DNA of 56,188 nucleotides from an uncultured Bacteroidales bacterium (GTDB lineage Bacteria; Bacteroidota; Bacteroidia; Bacteroidales; UBA932). Made by a program: the position numbers and the translations under genes. How positions within the stretch are numbered: the first letter of the stretch is position 1; every line of letters starts with the position of its first letter. Positions 1 to 8,748 of the stretch are shown here, one piece after another. Under the pieces are notes generated by a model. That model was given only the letters and a program-made list of their open reading frames with translations, was not told where the DNA came from and did no database searches. The stretch spans positions 1 through 56,188 of the forward strand of contig CALURT010000017.1 of the NCBI GenBank assembly GCA_944323245.1, read 5' to 3'.

Positions 1-71
1 CTTTCATGCCACGAAGATACAGATTAAGATTTGTCTACGAAAAGAAAAATTGTAGCGTATCTATTGATACT

Positions 72-458
72 TTACACGTCATCTCTATCCATATCCATTG
101 CCGCAGGCCAGCCACCTCTACATATCGCGTATGCTATATCCTCAATAGTCAAGTCACTGACGGCCTCGATTTCCATATTGCCCTCAAAAAGGCTTTTCAA
201 TGAAACTGTTCCATTAGATTCCCCGCTTTCAAACAGGCTCATCGTCCGCATTCTCATATTGGATATTCTGCCTGTTCCGGTATGTTCCATACGATCTGCA
301 GAATCGGACATCCCATCTTTATCGTCGTCAACAATCACGCTACCGGTAAGAATATATTGCCCTTTCGACAGTTCCTGATCAACTGCAAATCTTACGGTAT
401 CCCACAGAACAACAGCCGTTTGCCACTCATCAATAAGACGTGGTTTCTCACCTCGCAA
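72..458 (-). pseudogene. fragment of a DUF4143-type AAA ATPase
   Basis: The 128-residue reading frame matches the middle of DUF4143-type ATP-binding proteins. It begins at what is normally the Walker B region (PRLIDEWQ), continues through the sensor-like ILTGS stretch and a HTGTGR/MSLFESGESNG segment, and stops just after CRGGWPAAM. The first 80 or so residues with the Walker A loop and the whole C-terminal nuclease-like half are absent. There is no Walker A frame upstream of 458, where the sequence becomes unrelated, and the end at 72 is a stop codon; no continuation is recognisable in the remaining 71 bases of the window. I read it as a decayed internal fragment, not a functional gene. A paralogue of the same broad family lies intact at 6308-7477. 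Confidence 0.7.
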
Positions 459-502
459 AAGTAAGGACGGGGAGGTTTGGTTTGGCGGAGCAAAAATAAT
501 GT

Positions 503-539
503 ATTCCGAACTTTTCGGCTAATCCATTCCGAACTTTTC
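503..539. repeat. 14-bp direct repeat pair
   Basis: Two copies of attccgaacttttc start at 503 and 526 (23-bp period) in the gap between the ATPase fragment and the next gene. They are not coding as far as I can see. Two same-strand copies about two helical turns apart could be a regulator binding site, or a remnant of the upstream region of the lost ATPase gene. Confidence 0.5.
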
Positions 540-587
540 TGGTTTTTGTCTGCAGTCGAAATGTCACGGCGCTGTTGATTGCAATTA

Positions 588-623
588 CGGCGGCAATTAT
601 TATATTTGCAATAATTGCCGCCG
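588..623. repeat. perfect 14-bp inverted repeat, 8-nt loop
   Basis: The arms cggcggcaattatt (588-601) and aataattgccgccg (610-623) are exact reverse complements around the loop atatttgc. There is no T-run on either side, so it does not look like an intrinsic terminator. It sits about 60 bp ahead of the ATG of the small gene at 686 and may be an operator or a 5'-leader structure. An in-frame extension of that gene through the repeat would encode a low-complexity Ile/Ala stretch, which argues for the downstream ATG. Confidence 0.7.
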
Positions 624-685
624 CAATAATGTGGCGACGACCCTCATGTAAACGGCGATGCTATGGAAATCAGAAATTTACAGTC

Positions 686-1027
686 ATGACGGGCAGAGAA
701 GATAAAAAAAGGAATGACCTGTTTTTCGTATGCAGTCTCATAGAGTATGTCGGAAGACAGACAAAAAACAGGAGGGCAGTGGTAGTGAATGCGATAGGAC
801 AGGCGAAGCTCCAGCAAATATATGATTTGGCAGAAGTTTACCATTGCGAGAATATCGACAAGCTGACATACGAACTTGTCAACGGTGCAGGGATAAAAAC
901 CGGAGACTATGACAATGTCGCAGACTGCCGGTATCGGGTCCCTACACATTGGGATATCGGCAAGGTTTTCCAAAGGCTTATAGTCGGTGTCTTTCCTACA
1001 AAGAAGGCCGGCCCCTGTAAATCCTGA
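686..1027 (+). CDS. small conserved hypothetical protein (113 aa)
   Basis: I do not recognise a named function. The predicted soluble protein starts at MTGREDKKRND and carries FFVCSLIEYVGRQTKNRR, a helix-rich stretch with VYHCENIDK, and VPTHWDIGKVFQRLI. From memory the pattern resembles short hypothetical proteins common in gut Bacteroidales, often with neither signal peptide nor membrane segment, as here. The frame is open back to 575, but the extra residues are the Ile/Ala translation of the inverted repeat at 588-623, so I chose the ATG at 686. The last residues (FPTKKAGPCKS) do not look like the rest, so the C-terminus may be altered. It ends 29 bp before asnA and may share its transcript. 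Confidence 0.55.
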   Translation: MTGREDKKRNDLFFVCSLIEYVGRQTKNRRAVVVNAIGQAKLQQIYDLAEVYHCENIDKLTYELVNGAGIKTGDYDNVADCRYRVPTHWDIGKVFQRLIVGVFPTKKAGPCKS

Positions 1028-1056
1028 TTTTGTACAACTTGTAAATACGGAAAATT

Positions 1057-2094
1057 ATGTCACTTATACTGCCAAAGGGTTACAGAAACCTGCTCGGAAC
1101 CGTGGACAACACGGAAAAAGCGATAAAATACGTAAAAGACATGTTTCAGGAGAACCTGTCGGCCCAGCTTGCCCTCCTGAGGGTGACGGCGCCGATGGTT
1201 GTCCTGTCGGGTACCGGTATAAACGACGATCTGAACGGCGTCGAACGTCCTGTGTCGTTTCCGATAAAGTCGTTGTCGGACAGCCGCGCCGAAGTCGTGC
1301 ATTCGCTTGCGAAATGGAAAAGGCTCAAGCTCGCAGAAATGGGTGTCGGTCCCGGCCGGGGAATATACACCGATATGAATGCTCTCAGGCCTGACGAGGA
1401 CCTCGATAACATTCATTCCATTTATGTGGACCAATGGGACTGGGAAAAGGTCATCAACAGGGAAGACAGGAACATTTCTTTTCTGAAATCCACAGTCAGG
1501 AGGATATATGAGGCAGTGAAGGTGACCGAGAACAAGGTTTTCGTGGAATTTCCTCAGATAGAGCCGGTCCTGCCGGATGATATTTTCTTCATCCATTCCG
1601 AAGAATTGCAGGAGCTGTACCCGGATCTGAGTCCCAAGGAGAGGGAAACCGAGATTGTCAGGAGCCACAAGGCGGTGTTCATAATAGGTATCGGCGGGGA
1701 TTTGCCGGACGGAAAACCGCATGACGGCAGGGCATCCGACTATGATGACTGGAGCACGGAGGATTCATACGGCTATCACGGGCTCAACGGCGATATCCTG
1801 CTTTGGAATCCTGTGCTTGAAAGCGCTTTCGAGATTTCGAGCATGGGCATAAGGGTGGATGAAAAGTCACTTGCACACCAGCTTGAAATCCGGCACGAGG
1901 AATGGAAGAAAGACCTGTATTTCCACAGGAAACTTCTTGCCGGGGAGCTTCCATGCACTATCGGCGGCGGTATCGGCCAGTCCCGGCTCTGCATGTTCCT
2001 GCTCCGCAAGGCCCATATAGGGGAGATCCAAAGCAGTATCTGGCCTGAAGGAATGCGCCTTCGCTGCCATGAAGCCGGAATCGAACTCGTGTAA
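1057..2094 (+). CDS. asnA: aspartate--ammonia ligase (ammonia-dependent asparagine synthetase)
   Basis: AsnA makes asparagine from aspartate, ammonia and ATP in the cytoplasm. It is a class II aminoacyl-tRNA-synthetase-like enzyme, unrelated to the glutamine-dependent AsnB. At 345 residues it is full length (the family is about 330-345). Recognisable family stretches are the N-terminal LLRVTAPMVVLSGTGINDDL, WDWEKVI around residue 125, RASDYDDWS near 230, and the C-terminal active-site segment GGGIGQSRLCMFLLRKAHIGE. The start MSLILPKGY fits the family. The TonB receptor gene begins 11 bp after its stop, so the two may be co-transcribed, although no functional link is evident. Confidence 0.95.
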   Translation: MSLILPKGYRNLLGTVDNTEKAIKYVKDMFQENLSAQLALLRVTAPMVVLSGTGINDDLNGVERPVSFPIKSLSDSRAEVVHSLAKWKRLKLAEMGVGPGRGIYTDMNALRPDEDLDNIHSIYVDQWDWEKVINREDRNISFLKSTVRRIYEAVKVTENKVFVEFPQIEPVLPDDIFFIHSEELQELYPDLSPKERETEIVRSHKAVFIIGIGGDLPDGKPHDGRASDYDDWSTEDSYGYHGLNGDILLWNPVLESAFEISSMGIRVDEKSLAHQLEIRHEEWKKDLYFHRKLLAGELPCTIGGGIGQSRLCMFLLRKAHIGEIQSSIWPEGMRLRCHEAGIELV

Positions 2095-2105
2095 CTTGCG
2101 TTCCA

Positions 2106-4313
2106 ATGAGGAGATATTCTTTTCTGAAAGGATGTGCGGTTGGCGGACTTTGTGTATTTCTGATGTCGCTCTTCGGTGTTACGGTCCATGCCGGGACTGA
2201 AACATCGGATACATTGGCAGTTATAGGGAAAAACCTTGAAGAAAAGACAGACAGCATAGTTGAGGCAAAAATCACTGCGGACAAATATAAGGATAAGCCA
2301 AGGCGGAATCAGATCGATCTCAAGCGTCTTGAAGAAGCTGATTTCCTATACGGGAATGTTGCATTCAGCACTCCGGATCTCATCAAGACCATTCAGATGC
2401 TTCCCGGTGTGAATCCCGGGACGGAACTTATGTCCGGACTTTATGTGCACGGGGGAGAGGGTTCCGATAATCTTTTTCTTCTCGACGGTGTGCCGATGTA
2501 TCAGATCAGCCATCTCGGGGGCATCTTTTCGTCGTTCAATACCGACATCGTGGATCATCTGGATTTTTATAAAAGCGGATTCCCTGCAGAATACGGAGGC
2601 AGAATGAGTTCCGTAGTGGATGTCGTTACGGCAAATGGCGATTTCGACGAATATGGCGGGACATTCAGAATCGGACTTATCGATGGCCGCCTCTGTTTCG
2701 GCGGCCCCATAATCAAAGGCAGGACATCTTTCAATGTGGCAGTCAGAAGAAGTTGGTTGGAAGCCGTGCTGGCACCCGCAATAGCGATAGCGAACAGGAC
2801 GAATAAGGACGGCGAGACGATAGGCGGAGGCTATTCCTTTTATGACTTGAATGCCTCTGTTACGCATAAATTCAATAAATACAACGTGTTATCTGTCAAA
2901 TTTTATCATGGCCGGGACCATCTTAAACTGAAATTGGACACGCAGAATTCCACGACTGTCCATGAAGACGGCGAAAACAGTACCGGCAACGGGGCGGACA
3001 ATCTCCATACCGACATAACCTGGGGGAATACTCTTGCTTCGATGGACTGGTCATACAGAATCCGGGACAATCTGGACATGAAAACCGTTTTGTATTATAC
3101 GGGAAGCATGGCCGATGTCAATTATTTCTGGCAGAAACGGGAATTTGACGAGACAGAACACAATGTCTCCATGGATGAGACCAATTATTCCAGAATCAAT
3201 GACATAGCAATCAAGTCCGATTTCAACTGGCTTCCGCATAAGTCGCATAACGTCCGGTTCGGAGCGTCGTATCAGTTCCATAAATACGATCCGTCGAGAC
3301 AGAGCCTGTCGGAAGTCGACGCCATTCAGGATGAGAGTGCATCGTCGTTGCATTATACGGGTAATGAAATTTCCCTTTACGCCGAAGACAGAATGACTTT
3401 TCTTGACAGAATTCATCTGAATATAGGTTTGAGATATGCCATGTTCGGCGTTCCGGGAAAGGTCTGGCACAGGGCCGAGCCGCGTATTGCCATGGAGATT
3501 GGATGCAATAAAATGATGGATTTCAAGGTCTCCTACACCGAAATGAACCAGTTCGCCCACCTTGTATCGACTACCTATCTCGACATCCCCACGAACTGCT
3601 GGCTTCCCTCGACATCGGAAATTGCTCCCATGAAGTCAAGGCAGGTTGCCGGAGGAATATATTGCAGGTTCCCGCACGGATTCCATCTTAATGTGGAGGG
3701 CTGGTACAAGACCATGGACAATCTTCTGGAATATTCGGGAGCAAATGCCCTTTTCCCGCCGTTAGATACGTGGGAGACTTCTTTCAACAAGGGTAAAGGG
3801 CGTTCTTACGGATTGGAGACGGACTTCGGCTGGCGTTCGGAAAAATTGACCCTGACGGCGTATTATACATTGTCGTGGAGCCAGAGGAAATTCGACGGCA
3901 TATGGCCTGAATGGTATTCGCACAGATATGACAACAGGCATAAGATAACCCTGATCGGAGGATGGAAACTCAGCAGGACCGTAGAACTTTATGCCTCATG
4001 GAATTACCATAGTGGAAACCGGATGACCGTTGCCACGCACATTTACAATCCGGGAGAAGTGTTCGACAGGATCTACACGCAGCCTAACAATGTCGTTCTG
4101 CCGGACTATCACCGCCTCGACTTGGGGGCGAATTTCAGGAAAATATCGAAAAAGGGACTCGAACACGTCTGGAACATAAGCGTATATAATGTTTACAACA
4201 GAAAGAATGTCGTTTTCGTCTCTGTCAGCGAGCGTGACGACAAGAGCCTTTATGGAACGGGTCGGGCGATATTTCCTGTAATACCGTCTTTTAGTTATTG
4301 TTTGAAATTCTGA
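2106..4313 (+). CDS. TonB-dependent outer-membrane receptor (735 aa)
   Basis: Outer-membrane, TonB-energised transporter. A signal peptide covers about residues 1-29 (MRRYSFLKG..., cleavage after VHA). A plug domain follows from about residue 75 (LIKTIQMLPGV, YVHGGEGSDNLFLLDGVPMY, then FPAEYGGRMSSVVDV), and a barrel rich in aromatic, alternating strands runs to the terminal Phe (FSYCLKF), as expected for Bam-dependent assembly. The carboxypeptidase-like domain that usually precedes the plug in Bacteroidota receptors is missing; only about 45 residues separate the signal peptide from the plug. The stop is one base before the next gene, a DUF4249 lipoprotein, which is the usual partner of this receptor type. 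Substrate cannot be read from sequence. Confidence 0.9.
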   Translation: MRRYSFLKGCAVGGLCVFLMSLFGVTVHAGTETSDTLAVIGKNLEEKTDSIVEAKITADKYKDKPRRNQIDLKRLEEADFLYGNVAFSTPDLIKTIQMLPGVNPGTELMSGLYVHGGEGSDNLFLLDGVPMYQISHLGGIFSSFNTDIVDHLDFYKSGFPAEYGGRMSSVVDVVTANGDFDEYGGTFRIGLIDGRLCFGGPIIKGRTSFNVAVRRSWLEAVLAPAIAIANRTNKDGETIGGGYSFYDLNASVTHKFNKYNVLSVKFYHGRDHLKLKLDTQNSTTVHEDGENSTGNGADNLHTDITWGNTLASMDWSYRIRDNLDMKTVLYYTGSMADVNYFWQKREFDETEHNVSMDETNYSRINDIAIKSDFNWLPHKSHNVRFGASYQFHKYDPSRQSLSEVDAIQDESASSLHYTGNEISLYAEDRMTFLDRIHLNIGLRYAMFGVPGKVWHRAEPRIAMEIGCNKMMDFKVSYTEMNQFAHLVSTTYLDIPTNCWLPSTSEIAPMKSRQVAGGIYCRFPHGFHLNVEGWYKTMDNLLEYSGANALFPPLDTWETSFNKGKGRSYGLETDFGWRSEKLTLTAYYTLSWSQRKFDGIWPEWYSHRYDNRHKITLIGGWKLSRTVELYASWNYHSGNRMTVATHIYNPGEVFDRIYTQPNNVVLPDYHRLDLGANFRKISKKGLEHVWNISVYNVYNRKNVVFVSVSERDDKSLYGTGRAIFPVIPSFSYCLKF

Positions 4314-4314
4314 A

Positions 4315-5250
4315 ATGAGGAAGTTTTGCTATACAGTTCTCTGTGTCTGCAGCCTGTTCTTATACGGCTGCGAAGTCGAGTTCGATTTCAAGGACCTTGA
4401 CGATGAACCGCTGTTTCTTATGGACGGCAACCTCAGGGTAGATTCTTTCAGCCCGGGAACGGGAAATTTCCAGATGTATCTGTATGCCGTGCCGTCTGCG
4501 GCCGGAGACAGGGAATTCAGCGAGGAGGCGAGATGTACTCTCAAAGTATACAGGAACTCGGAACTTATCGACATTAAGGATCAGATAACGATAGAATCTT
4601 TTTACGGACTGATTGCAGACAATTATACGATGGAATCCGGCGATGAAATCGTCATTACCGCTGAGTCGGACGGTTTCCCTATGGCTTCCGCCAGGACTGT
4701 CGTTCCCCAATCCCCGCCTGTGCCGGATGTATCGTGTTCAATGTCCGGCGAGAATCTGAACGTCGTGTTTTCTTTCGAGGACAACGGCGCTACCGATGAT
4801 GCCTATGCTTTCCGTTTTATGACAACCGCTTCTGATGGGCAGCCATGGGATAATGAAACCGGTTTTTCCATTGATCTCCCTTTCGGGGATACTTCGGAAT
4901 CCTTTTTGTCGGACATGGGGCCGTTCGATATAATCTGGCAGGACGGTGTCCGATACTACGGCATTCTCGACGATTCTTTCAACGGACGGCGCAAGGAGCT
5001 TGATCTGATCTTTCCTGTCATATCAATAGATGGCGGCATCCCGACTTATTTTCGTATCGAAGTGCATCGGATTTCCCGGGAAAGGCTTCGTTACGAGATT
5101 GCATGCCACGACAAGGGAAGCAATATGCTCGGCTTTATCGGGCTGGCTCCGGTTACTTTTGCCTACACCAATGTTTCCGGCGGCTCGGGATGCCTGTCGA
5201 GCGCCAATGTCTCTTACACCGACTGGATCCAGATCGAGGGCGGGGAGTGA
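4315..5250 (+). CDS. DUF4249-family lipoprotein
   Basis: Predicted outer-membrane-anchored lipoprotein of 311 residues. The N-terminus is a lipoprotein signal (MRKFCYTVLCVCSLFLYGC) with the lipid-attachment cysteine at residue 19. The rest follows the DUF4249 pattern: an early LFLMDGNLRVDS strand, YRNSELI/DNYTMESGDEIVITAES in an Ig-like portion, then a beta-rich C-terminal half with YFRIEVHRIS. The family has no defined biochemical role; in Bacteroidota it is typically encoded directly after a TonB receptor, exactly as here, which suggests it is a surface or periplasmic accessory to that receptor. Translational coupling with the receptor is likely given the one-base spacing. Confidence 0.82.
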   Translation: MRKFCYTVLCVCSLFLYGCEVEFDFKDLDDEPLFLMDGNLRVDSFSPGTGNFQMYLYAVPSAAGDREFSEEARCTLKVYRNSELIDIKDQITIESFYGLIADNYTMESGDEIVITAESDGFPMASARTVVPQSPPVPDVSCSMSGENLNVVFSFEDNGATDDAYAFRFMTTASDGQPWDNETGFSIDLPFGDTSESFLSDMGPFDIIWQDGVRYYGILDDSFNGRRKELDLIFPVISIDGGIPTYFRIEVHRISRERLRYEIACHDKGSNMLGFIGLAPVTFAYTNVSGGSGCLSSANVSYTDWIQIEGGE

Positions 5251-5262
5251 TAATTTATTTTT

Positions 5263-5333
5263 CCTCAAAATGTTTTCCGCCCCAAACCCTCCCCACCTCA
5301 AAATGTTTTCCGCTCAAAACCCTCCCCACCTCA
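5263..5333. repeat. 33-bp tandem repeat, two copies plus a stub
   Basis: Units begin at 5263 and 5296, with a third start (cctca) at 5329. Each carries cctcaaaatgttttccgc followed by aaaccctcccca, and the copies differ by a few bases. It fills the gap between the convergent ends of the DUF4249 gene and the exonuclease gene. There are too few copies for a CRISPR array and there are no spacers; it looks like a slipped tandem duplication. Confidence 0.75.
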
Positions 5334-5345
5334 TTTTTTGCCTGC

Positions 5346-5840
5346 TCACAGTAATTTCAATGCTATCATGGCGCAGGCTTCTGCGTCGGCGAGGGCGTGG
5401 TGATGTCGGGTAAGGTCATAGCCGCAGGCTTGTGCAGCTGTCTGCAGCTGATGGTTGGGAAGTGTCCTTCCGAAAGCCTTCCGGGATGCCTGCAATGTGT
5501 CGTAGAACCTGTATTCGGGATAATCCATGCGGTAGACCCGATGGACTTCACGCAGGCAGTTTTCGTCGAACCTCGCATTGTGAGCTACCAACGGCAGATC
5601 TTCTATCAATGGTTCTATGCGGCTCCAAACGTAAGGAAATACCGGAGCATCCTTGGTATCGTCGCAACTCAATCCGTGGACCTTGCAGCAGAACCAGCGG
5701 TAGTAGTCCGGTTCCGGACGGATCAGGCTGTAGAACCTGTCGGTGACTTCGCCTCCGCGGACTACGACGACTCCGACAGAGCAGACGCTTGCCGGGCATT
5801 CGTTGGCCGTTTCGAAATCTATTGCAGCGAAATCTTTCAT
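5346..5840 (-). CDS. 3'-5' exonuclease, DnaQ-like (DEDDh)
   Basis: Single-domain RNase T/DnaQ-fold exonuclease of 164 residues. All catalytic DEDDh positions are visible: DFET (Asp8, Glu10), HNARFD (Asp92) and HHALAD (His147 as the general base, Asp152). The segment VHGLSCDDTKDAPVF matches the substrate-channel region of the polymerase III epsilon-like family. There is no fused helicase, polymerase or BRCT domain, so it is a stand-alone nuclease likely used in repair or RNA/DNA end trimming, not certain to be the replicative proofreader. It converges on the DUF4249 gene, and its promoter must lie in the 5841-6000 gap. Confidence 0.85.
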   Translation of the reverse strand: MKDFAAIDFETANECPASVCSVGVVVVRGGEVTDRFYSLIRPEPDYYRWFCCKVHGLSCDDTKDAPVFPYVWSRIEPLIEDLPLVAHNARFDENCLREVHRVYRMDYPEYRFYDTLQASRKAFGRTLPNHQLQTAAQACGYDLTRHHHALADAEACAMIALKLL

Positions 5841-6307
5841 CCTGTATATAACATCAGTTCGACGAATTTATGTTGCTCAGCACTAAGGAATTCGTCGAAC
5901 TATCGTTATGGATTTCTCCGAAATCCCTTTCCACGTGTCACCCCTCCTAAATCCTCCCCTGCGTATGGGAGGACTTGCTGCCGGATTCGTTTACGAATCC
6001 TCTATAAAAAGTAGTCCTCTGAAATTCATTGCTTTCATTTCATCGGACTCACGTTAAAATATGTGCCGGAGCGGAGACAAATATACTGCATATTTTGTAT
6101 ATAGTTACCCGTAAAAAGCGGAATGTTCTTAAAAATGATTATTTTTGTATTCGATAAAAATGCGTAAATACGCAAAAATTTCGAGTGGAGGATCTGCTCC
6201 TCCGGTCCTCAGCTCGGAATAGCAACACAGCTCTCGATGCTCCTGTATTTGGTTAAATAAATTATTTGTGTAATTTTGCAGTTGTACTTCAATTTTGCAC
6301 AAGTAAT
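5841..6307. other. 467-bp intergenic gap with several inverted repeats
   Basis: No convincing coding frame. It contains a 12-bp inverted repeat gttcgacgaatt (5857-5868) / aattcgtcgaac (5889-5900), a CCTCCC/GGGAGG pair in 5951-5972, and a tight hairpin ggattcgt-tt-acgaatcc (5983-6000) followed by tctataaaaag. The right end holds the promoter of the DUF4143 ATPase. The left repeats lie directly upstream of the exonuclease start on the minus strand and could act on it. Confidence 0.6.
6248..6278 (+). promoter_or_regulatory. Bacteroidota-type promoter for the DUF4143 ATPase
   Basis: TTTG at 6248-6251, a 19-bp spacer, then TAATTTTG at 6271-6278 matches the TTTG / TAnnTTTG consensus of the primary sigma factor in this phylum. 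It is 30 bp ahead of the ATG at 6308, leaving a leader of roughly 20 nt. Confidence 0.75.
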
Positions 6308-7477
6308 ATGGAAACCGCTTATATTCATAGGGAATTGACCGAAATTATCAAAGAAGCAGAGCGATATTTTCCGGTTATCACTATTACAGGCCCCAGGCAG
6401 TCAGGAAAGACGACTTTGATCCGGAACGAGTTCAAACATCTGACATATTATTCGCTGGAGAATCTCGACGTCAGAAATTACGCAGAGAATGATCCTGTAT
6501 CTTTTTTGAATCAACATCCGGAGGGAATGATTTTAGATGAGGTTCACAATGTTCCGGATTTGCTGTCGTATATCCAGGGAATCGTGGACGAATATCCGGA
6601 ACGGCGGTTCATTCTTTCCGGCAGTTCGCAGTTTTCCATATTAAGAAAGGTGTCGCAGTCATTGGCAGGCCGTACTGCGGTTTTTGAACTGTTGCCGTTG
6701 TCTTATTCTGAAATCAGCGATCATGCGAAATGCAAGTCCTTGGACGACCTGCTGTTTGATGGATTTTACCCTGCTATCCATGCTGGGCGCAACATTCCGA
6801 AGTTCCTGTATCCGTCCTATCTCAAGACATATCTTGACAAAGATGTACGCGATTTGCTTCAAATCAAGGACATGATGCAGTTCCATACCTTCATCCGACT
6901 CTGTGCAGGCCGTATAGGTTCATTGTTCAAAGCATCTGAACTGGCAAACGAAATCGGTGTCAGTCCTCATACTATCACGGCTTGGCTGTCCGTGTTGCAG
7001 GCATCCTACATCGTGACATTGTTGCCGCCATATTTTGAAAACTCCCGCAAGCGATTGACAAAAGCCCCTAAACTGTATTTTACTGATACGGGGCTTGCCT
7101 GTTATCTGCTCGGTATCGAGTCATCCCTGCAGCTCGCAAGGGACAAGATGCGCGGAGCGTTGTTTGAGAACTTCATCGTTATGGAAGCGTTGAAAAGAAA
7201 ATATAACCTTGGCAAGGAAAGCAATCTCTATTTTTATCGTGATTCACACCACAACGAAATAGACCTTATACTGAAGAACAGCTTCGGTCTTTACGGCATA
7301 GAGATTAAATCTTCAATGACTTACCATGCGGATTTTGAAAAGGCATTGAAACAGATGGACGAATGGGTGAACGAGCCGGTGCTCGGAAAAGCTGTCATCT
7401 ATTCAGGCTCGTTAGAAAATAATACAGGTGATATCAAATTGTTGAATTATAATCACCTGTATGATATTTTGGAATAA
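6308..7477 (+). CDS. AAA ATPase with DUF4143 C-terminal domain
   Basis: 389-residue ATP-binding protein. The N-terminal AAA_14 domain has Walker A GPRQSGKTT (residues 28-36), Walker B MILDEVHN (about 74-81) and a sensor FILSGSSQFSIL. A helical winged-helix-like middle (ELANEIGVSPHTITAWLSVL) precedes the DUF4143 C-terminus with LYFTDTGLACYLLG and a PD-(D/E)xK-like signature, NEIDLIL...YGIEIKSS. Members are widespread accessory genes with many copies per genome; their role is not established. The longer frame from 6266 runs through the promoter and adds residues unlike the family, so I start at METAYIH. It stands alone with its own promoter. Codon use looks like its neighbours. Confidence 0.88.
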   Translation: METAYIHRELTEIIKEAERYFPVITITGPRQSGKTTLIRNEFKHLTYYSLENLDVRNYAENDPVSFLNQHPEGMILDEVHNVPDLLSYIQGIVDEYPERRFILSGSSQFSILRKVSQSLAGRTAVFELLPLSYSEISDHAKCKSLDDLLFDGFYPAIHAGRNIPKFLYPSYLKTYLDKDVRDLLQIKDMMQFHTFIRLCAGRIGSLFKASELANEIGVSPHTITAWLSVLQASYIVTLLPPYFENSRKRLTKAPKLYFTDTGLACYLLGIESSLQLARDKMRGALFENFIVMEALKRKYNLGKESNLYFYRDSHHNEIDLILKNSFGLYGIEIKSSMTYHADFEKALKQMDEWVNEPVLGKAVIYSGSLENNTGDIKLLNYNHLYDILE

Positions 7478-7626
7478 TCTTCAACGGAATTGTAAAGACC
7501 CCGGACTTGTTTGGCTACTTCGTGTCCACATATGGCTCCCGCTCGACAAAGACAAAATAAATTATTATCTTTGCAAGATATGCGGAAAGGGAAGGTCCGC
7601 AGCAGGTCTAAAAACGGAATGATCAA

Positions 7627-8742
7627 ATGATAACATCAGAACAGATAAAGGAATTGAAACAGAGGGCCGAGACTCTCGACCGTTGCCTTGACATAGCTGC
7701 CAAGCGCTCAGAAGTGGAGGAAAAGCAGAAGAAAACCCTCGCCCCGGATTTCTGGAACGAACCCAAGGAGGCGGAAAAATTCCTGAAGGAATTGTCCGGA
7801 ATCAAATTCTGGGTGACGGAATACGACAAAATCATCTCGGAACTTTCCGATTTGGACGTTCTTTATGAGTTTGCCAAGGAGACAGCGGCAGCAGCCGAAG
7901 AAGGTGAAGTATCGGATGAGGAGAAGGAACTGGATTCGGCATACGGTGCAGCGAAAGCCGATATAGAAAACCTCGAATTGAGGAATATGCTCGGCGAAGA
8001 AGGCGACAATCTCGGGGCGGTCCTTACCATAAATTCCGGAGCCGGCGGCACCGAAGCCAACGACTGGTCGTCTATGCTCATGAGAATGTACATGAGATGG
8101 GGAGAAAGAAACGGTTACAAACTGACCGTGACCGACCTGCTTGAGGGAGAAGACGCCGGCATCAAGTCTGCGACAATACAGTTCGAGGGGGATTACGCCT
8201 TCGGTTACCTGAAAGCCGAAAGCGGGGTCCACAGGTTGGTGCGCATATCCCCTTTCAACGCCCAGGGCAAGAGGCAGACGACGTTTTCATCCGTTTTCGT
8301 CTACCCGTTGGTGGATGACTCCATAGAAATCGAGATAAATCCTGCCGATCTCGAATGGGATACCTACCGTTCGAGCGGAGCAGGCGGTCAGAATGTGAAC
8401 AAGGTCGAGACGGGGGTAAGGGTAAGACACATCCCGAGCGGGATCGTGGTGGAAAACACCGAGACACGTTCCCAGTTGGACAACAGACAGAATGCCCTGC
8501 GTATCCTGAAATCGAGACTCTACGACATAGAACTCAAAAAACGCCAGGCGAAGCAGGCGGAGCTCGAGGGGCAGAAGAAAAAAATCGAATGGGGCTCGCA
8601 GATCCGCAGTTACGTCCTGCACCCGTACAAGATGGTCAAGGATTTGCGTACCGGATACGAGACTTCCGACACGCAGGCCGTGCTCGACGGGGACCTGAAC
8701 GAGTTCATGAAGGTATATCTGATGGAAAACAACAATCAATAA
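7627..8742 (+). CDS. prfB: peptide chain release factor 2
   Basis: RF2 recognises UGA and UAA stop codons and triggers peptide release. The 371-residue protein has the codon-reading SPF tripeptide (208-210) and the catalytic GGQ (253-255, in SSGAGGQNVNKVET). In many bacteria prfB is interrupted near codon 25 by an in-frame UGA read through by a +1 frameshift at CUU-UGA-C. Here the matching place reads TGC CTT GAC (residues Cys20-Leu21-Asp22) with no extra base, so the gene is one continuous frame. A -7 element TATCTTTG at 7566-7573 lies 53 bp upstream. The fumarase gene follows after 6 bp and the S9 peptidase 3 bp after that. Confidence 0.95.
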   Translation: MITSEQIKELKQRAETLDRCLDIAAKRSEVEEKQKKTLAPDFWNEPKEAEKFLKELSGIKFWVTEYDKIISELSDLDVLYEFAKETAAAAEEGEVSDEEKELDSAYGAAKADIENLELRNMLGEEGDNLGAVLTINSGAGGTEANDWSSMLMRMYMRWGERNGYKLTVTDLLEGEDAGIKSATIQFEGDYAFGYLKAESGVHRLVRISPFNAQGKRQTTFSSVFVYPLVDDSIEIEINPADLEWDTYRSSGAGGQNVNKVETGVRVRHIPSGIVVENTETRSQLDNRQNALRILKSRLYDIELKKRQAKQAELEGQKKKIEWGSQIRSYVLHPYKMVKDLRTGYETSDTQAVLDGDLNEFMKVYLMENNNQ

Positions 8743-8748
8743 TGTATT

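Noticed and set aside
5263..5333. Short repeats that might be a CRISPR
   Set aside because: Two full direct copies with no spacers and no cas genes; a tandem duplication explains it.
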